A DNA stretch of 64,000 nt. It comes from Aeromonas rivipollensis (lineage in GTDB: Bacteria > Pseudomonadota > Gammaproteobacteria > Enterobacterales > Aeromonadaceae). The stretch covers positions 2,352,501-2,416,500 of the forward strand of contig NZ_CP149130.1 in the NCBI RefSeq assembly GCF_037811135.1, read 5' to 3'. This document shows, in pieces, positions 60,309 to 64,000 of the stretch (its first letter is position 1; each line of letters begins with the position of its first letter). The position numbers and the translations under genes were made by a program. The notes beneath the pieces are model-generated. The model had not been told where the DNA came from and did no database searches. It saw only the letters and a list, made by a program, of their open reading frames with translations.

Positions 60309-61025
60309 ATGGTTGAACGCGATAACGAATTGAAAGGGACCACCTTCACTATTTCTGTGTTGCATCTCAGCGATGGCAATCCGGACCGGATCCGACAACT
60401 GCTGGAGGCCAAGGTCTCGCAGGCTCCTCAGTTTTTTAATTGTGCCCCCCTCGTCCTCAATGTGGAACGCCTCGGCGATATCCCCGATTTCGAGCAGCTC
60501 AGGGAGCTGGTCGAGTCGGAAGATTTCGTGCTGGTCGGCATCACGGGGGCGCGGGATGAGGCGATGAAGACGGCGGCCAAGGCGGCCGGGCTGGCCGTCA
60601 TGGTGTCGGGCAAGAGCCGCAAGGCCGAGCCTGTGGCACCGGCGCCAGCACCTGAACCCGTGGAGGTGGCCCAGGTCGCCCCGGTTCAGACCCTGGAGCC
60701 GACCAAGGTCCACGTCGGGCCGGTGCGCTCCGGCCAGCAGATCTATGCTGCCGGCACCTCGCTGGTGGTGCTGGGCTCGGTCAGTCCGGGGGCCGAAGTC
60801 ATCGCCGACGACAGCATCCATATTTATGGCGCCCTGCGTGGCCGTGCCATCGCGGGGGCCAAGGGCAATTCCCTTGCCCGCATTTATTGCCAGCAATTGC
60901 AGGCCGAGCTGCTCTCCATCGCGGGCACCTTCCAGCTCAGCGACGCACTGCCGGCAGGCCTGATACAAGAGCCAGTCCATATCCGGCTGGACAACGAACA
61001 ACTCCGAATAGACCGCATCAAATAG
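60309..61025 (+). CDS. minC: Septum site-determining protein MinC
   Basis: A 238-residue inhibitor of FtsZ polymerisation. The N-terminal FtsZ-binding domain (about 1-105) is followed by a Pro/Ala-rich linker (PVAPAPAPEPVEVAQ). The C-terminal beta-helical dimer domain binds MinD (about 130-238; VRSGQQIYAAGTSLVVLGSV, GAEVIADDSIHIYGALRGRA). It precedes minD by 18 nt. Confidence 0.96.
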   Translation: MVERDNELKGTTFTISVLHLSDGNPDRIRQLLEAKVSQAPQFFNCAPLVLNVERLGDIPDFEQLRELVESEDFVLVGITGARDEAMKTAAKAAGLAVMVSGKSRKAEPVAPAPAPEPVEVAQVAPVQTLEPTKVHVGPVRSGQQIYAAGTSLVVLGSVSPGAEVIADDSIHIYGALRGRAIAGAKGNSLARIYCQQLQAELLSIAGTFQLSDALPAGLIQEPVHIRLDNEQLRIDRIK

Positions 61026-61043
61026 AGTTACAAGGAAGCGAGA

Positions 61044-61856
61044 ATGGCGCGAATCATAGTCGTTACATCGGGCAAAGGTGGCGTTGGCAAGACCACAACC
61101 AGCGCGGCCCTGAGCACCGGCTTGGCCCAGCGTGGCCACAAGACAGTGGTCATCGATTTTGACATTGGCCTGCGAAACCTGGATCTCATCATGGGCTGCG
61201 AGCGGCGCGTGGTGTATGACTTTGTCAATGTGATCAACGGTGAGGCCAACCTCAACCAGGCCCTCATCAAGGACAAGCGTTCCGAGAATCTGTTCATCCT
61301 GCCGGCCTCCCAGACACGGGACAAGGACGCCCTGACCCGCGAAGGGGTCGAGAAGATCCTGGATCAGCTGGCGGAGATGAAGTTTGATTACATCGTCTGC
61401 GACTCCCCGGCCGGCATCGAGGCGGGGGCCCTGATGGCGCTCTACTTCGCCGACGAGGCCATCGTCACCACCAACCCGGAAGTCTCTTCCGTGCGTGACT
61501 CGGATCGCATCCTCGGCATCCTGGCCTCCAAGTCCCGCCGCGCCGAGCGCGGGGAAGACCCCATCAAGGAGCACCTGTTGCTGACCCGCTACTGCCCGAC
61601 TCGCGTCAGCCGTGGCGACATGCTGAGCGTGCAGGATGTGCAGGAGATCCTGGCCATCAAACTGCTCGGGGTGATCCCGGAGTCCCAGGCGGTGCTGCGC
61701 GCCTCCAACTCGGGGGAGCCGGTCATTCTGGACAAGGAGTCCGATGCCGGTCAGGCCTATGAGGACGCCGTTGCCCGCCTGCTGGGTGACACCAAGGATT
61801 TTCGTTTTCTGGAAGAAGAAAAGAAGGGCTTCTTTAGCCGACTGTTCGGGAGTTAA
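61044..61856 (+). CDS. minD: Septum site-determining ATPase MinD
   Basis: A 270-residue membrane-cycling ATPase of the ParA/MinD class. The deviant Walker A is [17 protein letters not shown] (about 6-22), with [16 protein letters not shown] and [11 protein letters not shown] following. The C-terminal amphipathic membrane-targeting helix is [14 protein letters not shown]. It recruits MinC to the pole and oscillates with MinE. Confidence 0.97.
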   Translation: MARIIVVTSGKGGVGKTTTSAALSTGLAQRGHKTVVIDFDIGLRNLDLIMGCERRVVYDFVNVINGEANLNQALIKDKRSENLFILPASQTRDKDALTREGVEKILDQLAEMKFDYIVCDSPAGIEAGALMALYFADEAIVTTNPEVSSVRDSDRILGILASKSRRAERGEDPIKEHLLLTRYCPTRVSRGDMLSVQDVQEILAIKLLGVIPESQAVLRASNSGEPVILDKESDAGQAYEDAVARLLGDTKDFRFLEEEKKGFFSRLFGS

Positions 61857-61858
61857 AC

Positions 61859-62125
61859 ATGTCATTATTGGATTATTTTCGTTCCAACAAGAAACAAAAC
61901 ACCGCACAACTGGCCAAAGAGCGGTTGCAGATCATAGTCGCGCACGAGCGTTCTTCCAGAGGGGGGCCGGATTACCTGCCCCAGCTCAAGCAGGACCTCC
62001 TCGACGTGATCCGCAAGTATGTGCAGATCGATCCGGACAAGATCACCGTCCAGCTCGATAAGAAGAGTGACGAGCTGTCGGTACTGGAGCTCAATATCAC
62101 CTTCGCCGATGACAAGAAGGGATGA
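61859..62125 (+). CDS. minE: Cell division topological specificity factor MinE
   Basis: An 88-residue MinE. The N-terminal membrane-binding part ([20 protein letters not shown]) and MinD-activating helix ([14 protein letters not shown]) precede the C-terminal dimer domain ([17 protein letters not shown]). It starts 2 nt after the minD stop and ends the operon. Confidence 0.97.
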   Translation: MSLLDYFRSNKKQNTAQLAKERLQIIVAHERSSRGGPDYLPQLKQDLLDVIRKYVQIDPDKITVQLDKKSDELSVLELNITFADDKKG

Positions 62126-62162
62126 GCTGACGCCCCATGCGTGACCCTTTTCCCCAGTGAAG

Positions 62163-62192
62163 ACCGGATCCTTTGTCAGGATCCGGTTTTTT
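62163..62192 (+). terminator. Terminator of minCDE
   Basis: ACCGGATCC-tttgtca-GGATCCGGT followed by TTTTT. Confidence 0.94.
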
Positions 62193-62304
62193 ATTGCCTG
62201 GCGCAGAGGCATCTCGCCAAGGCGTGCGGGGCCAGCTAGAATACTGCCCGCCCCCTCGGCCCTGCCGACGGGACCTCTCCCCCTTCATCTGGAACACAGG
62301 TCTT

Positions 62305-62631
62305 ATGTCTTTGAATGACGAAATGCACAGCGTCGAGGAACTGCTCGATACCGCCCTTGAACTCTTCATGGAGCTGGCCTCGGACAACCTGCCCGAGCAG
62401 GAGATAGCCCTGTTCAACCAGGCCTTCAACGATCGGGGTCTGCTGGCGGAGACCGACCCCGCCGATGACTGGGAAGCGGACGTGGGGTTTGCCGTGAGCG
62501 ATGCCGAGTACGCCGAGATCTGGGTTGGCCTTGGCAATGCCGAGCAAGAGTATGAGCACCTGTTCGCCCGCATGCTGCTCTCCCGCCGTGTCGACGAGAA
62601 GTTCTGCCACATCGAATGGCTGCCCCAATAA
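62305..62631 (+). CDS. HI1450/YciU-type acidic protein (DUF440), copy 1
   Basis: A 108-residue acidic protein of the HI1450 family, described as a double-stranded DNA mimic. Matching segments are ALELFMELASDNLPEQEI, DDWEADVGFAV and AEYAEIWVGLGN. Homologues bind HU-like proteins or others through their negative surface; the target here is unknown. I chose ATG 62305, where homology begins. It overlaps mtgA by 16 nt, so the two are translationally linked. A second family member starts at 63680. Confidence 0.88.
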   Translation: MSLNDEMHSVEELLDTALELFMELASDNLPEQEIALFNQAFNDRGLLAETDPADDWEADVGFAVSDAEYAEIWVGLGNAEQEYEHLFARMLLSRRVDEKFCHIEWLPQ

Positions 62632-63392
62632 TTCCGGATCCCGATGATCCCGGTCACTATGAGTGGGACTCAGAGCCTGAGCCAGTGAAACCGACGCGCT
62701 GGCGGCGCCTGCTTGGCTGGCTCGGCAAGCTGCTGCTGGCGGCGCTGGTCAGTTCCATCGTCTCGGTGGCGCTGCTGCGCTTCATAGATCCCCCCATGTG
62801 GACCTGGCGCCTCGAACGGGCCCTGTTCCCGCCCGCCAAGGTGGCCGAGGTCAAGCACGACTGGGTGCCCCTCGAGCGCATTTCGCGGGAGTTGCAGCTG
62901 GCGGTCATCGCCGCCGAGGATCAGCGCTTCGCCGATCACAACGGCTTCGACATGGACGCCATCAGCTCGGCCCTCAGGCACAACCAGCAAAGCCGGCGGG
63001 TGCGCGGCGCCAGTACCCTGAGCCAGCAGACGGCGAAGAACCTCTTCATGTGGAGCGATCGCAGCTTCCTGCGCAAGGGGATAGAGGCCTGGTTCACCCT
63101 GCTGATGGAGCTGGGCTGGGACAAGTCCCGTATCCTCGAGGTGTACCTGAACATAGTAGAGTTCGGGCCCGGCATCTATGGCGCAGAGGCCGCCGCCAGG
63201 CACTACTTCGGCAAACCGGCGGCGCGCCTGACCCGCTACGAGGCCTCCTTGCTGGCCGCCGCCCTGCCTAATCCCTGGCGCTACCGGGTCAAGCCCCCCT
63301 CGCCCTATGTACAGCAGCGCTCGGCCTGGATCCGCCGCCAGATGAGTCAACTCGGTCAGGTCACCCTGAACCGGGTACACGAGGCCGGCTAG
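62616..63392 (+). CDS. mtgA: Monofunctional biosynthetic peptidoglycan glycosyltransferase
   Basis: A 258-residue GT51 enzyme that polymerises lipid II. An acidic N-terminal tail precedes one membrane helix (about 32-55, GWLGKLLLAALVSSIVSVALL). Catalytic Glu is in IAAEDQRFADHNGFD (about 99), and GASTLSQQTAKNLF, the second conserved Glu in YLNIVEFGPGIYG and AARHYFGKPAARLT follow. The N-terminus MAAPIIPDPDDPG is longer than in E. coli, and its start overlaps the DUF440 gene. Confidence 0.94.
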   Translation: MAAPIIPDPDDPGHYEWDSEPEPVKPTRWRRLLGWLGKLLLAALVSSIVSVALLRFIDPPMWTWRLERALFPPAKVAEVKHDWVPLERISRELQLAVIAAEDQRFADHNGFDMDAISSALRHNQQSRRVRGASTLSQQTAKNLFMWSDRSFLRKGIEAWFTLLMELGWDKSRILEVYLNIVEFGPGIYGAEAAARHYFGKPAARLTRYEASLLAAALPNPWRYRVKPPSPYVQQRSAWIRRQMSQLGQVTLNRVHEAG

Positions 63393-63540
63393 GTTCGTCG
63401 ACGGGAGCGGAGACCGGCCCCAGATGGCCGCCGATGACCTCCTGGTGCAGCGGCAAATAGTGCCACCACCAGGTCTCCCGTCGCCGCTTGATCTGCCGCC
63501 TGTGCTGTCGTCGCTTCATGCTGCCCAGATGCCTCATCAT
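63361..63540 (-). CDS. Possible arginine-rich small protein
   Basis: A 59-codon frame begins MMRHLGSMKRRQHRRQIKRR and continues RETWWWHYLPLHQE; a 52-codon version starts at 63519. It lies in the otherwise empty 287 nt between mtgA and the second DUF440 gene and overlaps the mtgA end by 32 nt. Its codons include rarer Arg choices (CGA, AGG) and no ribosome site is clear. It may be chance. Confidence 0.25.
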   Translation of the reverse strand: MMRHLGSMKRRQHRRQIKRRRETWWWHYLPLHQEVIGGHLGPVSAPVDEPSRPRVPGSG

Positions 63541-63679
63541 GCCGCCCGATGGCGGCGGCTCTGTTAACCTTATCCCCAGTTCCGGCCATTTGACAGCACG
63601 GGATTGCCGGCCTCACGCGCTGGCCGCCATCCCCAATAATTGTTAAAGTGGCGAACCTGGACGTATCTGGAGTGATTTC

Positions 63680-64000
63680 ATGGAACAACGTAGCCCGGAT
63701 CAGCTGGTCGAGTGGGCCTATGATCAGTTTCTGGAGCAGGCCGCCGACATGCTGGCCCCCGAACAAATCGTCGACATCACCCTCGAATTCGAGCAGCGTG
63801 GCGCCGTCGAGGCGACCCTGCCCAACGCCGACTGGTCGACCGAGCTCGGCGTGCCGGTCGACATGGAGCGTTGGGCCGAGGTGTGGGTCGGCTTGCTGGA
63901 TCATCAGGAGGAGTTCGAGGTGATCTATGCCACCTTCCTGCTGCCGCGGGATCAGAGCGAACACGAGGTCCATGTTCGCTGGCACCGCCAGCAACAGGCA
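63680..64000 (+). CDS. HI1450/YciU-type acidic protein (DUF440), copy 2, cut by window end
   Basis: The first 107 residues of a second HI1450-family protein, open at the edge. It has EWAYDQFLEQAADMLAPEQI, ADWSTELGVPV, RWAEVWVGLLD and HEVHVRW, which align with the HI1450 pattern and with the copy at 62305. The ATG follows GGAG (TCTGGAGTGATTTC). Identity to copy 1 is modest, so the two are old paralogues with mtgA between them. Confidence 0.85.
   Translation, partial: MEQRSPDQLVEWAYDQFLEQAADMLAPEQIVDITLEFEQRGAVEATLPNADWSTELGVPVDMERWAEVWVGLLDHQEEFEVIYATFLLPRDQSEHEVHVRWHRQQQA

Overview
The window is about 62-63% GC and carries tightly packed genes with frequent 1-16 nt overlaps. Its content (a proteobacterial his operon with an N-terminally extended HisB, fadIJ, minCDE, ExeM-type nuclease, YcgL, YaeQ, two HI1450-type proteins, two serine deaminases) points to a gammaproteobacterium, most probably Aeromonas. 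That genus call comes from recalled protein similarity and gene order, not from a search. Both ends are cut inside genes: hisB on the left and a DUF440/HI1450 gene on the right. No rRNA, tRNA, CRISPR array or insertion sequence was found.

Region 1 (1-11000) is the end of the histidine operon, hisB-hisH-hisA ... hisF-hisIE. It is split between hisA and hisF by about 7.5 kb holding three overlapping signalling genes: an HD-GYP response regulator, a membrane PAS protein with no kinase domain, and a 1322-residue hybrid kinase with receiver and HPt domains. Two back-to-back hairpins follow hisA. Region 2 (11000-18270) has two tandem small paralogues, an acyl-CoA ligase, a glycine-zipper envelope protein and a large winged-helix/ATPase/repeat regulator. 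Region 3 (18270-31850) has an RND efflux operon ending in an LpxR-like lipid A deacylase, a large secreted nuclease, and an iron-type ABC importer plus MFS exporter behind a Fur-like box.

Region 4 (31850-34570) is the accessory spot. It contains a roughly 1 kb AT-rich islet with one orphan membrane protein and nested inverted repeats, then a truncated permease that kept its terminator, then a haloperoxidase-type hydrolase. Region 5 (34570-53640) is largely lipid metabolism and envelope quality control: yaeQ, fadJ-fadI, a MoxR/VWA/BatD operon, an ECF sigma/DUF3379 pair, two FadL porins, an EAL-HDOD protein, and a thiolase divergent from a LiuR-type MerR regulator. FadR-like operators precede fadI and both fadL genes, which suggests one fatty-acid regulon in this stretch.

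Region 6 (53640-64000) holds a dicarboxylate/amino-acid symporter, ppnP, two adjacent L-serine deaminases, mltB-ycgL, minCDE, and mtgA flanked by two HI1450-type genes.

The best candidates for something new are the signalling module lodged inside the his operon, the RND-LpxR coupling, the orphan islet, and the tandem small paralogues with duplicated leaders. Two short tandem duplications also sit at the 3' ends of moxR and fadJ.
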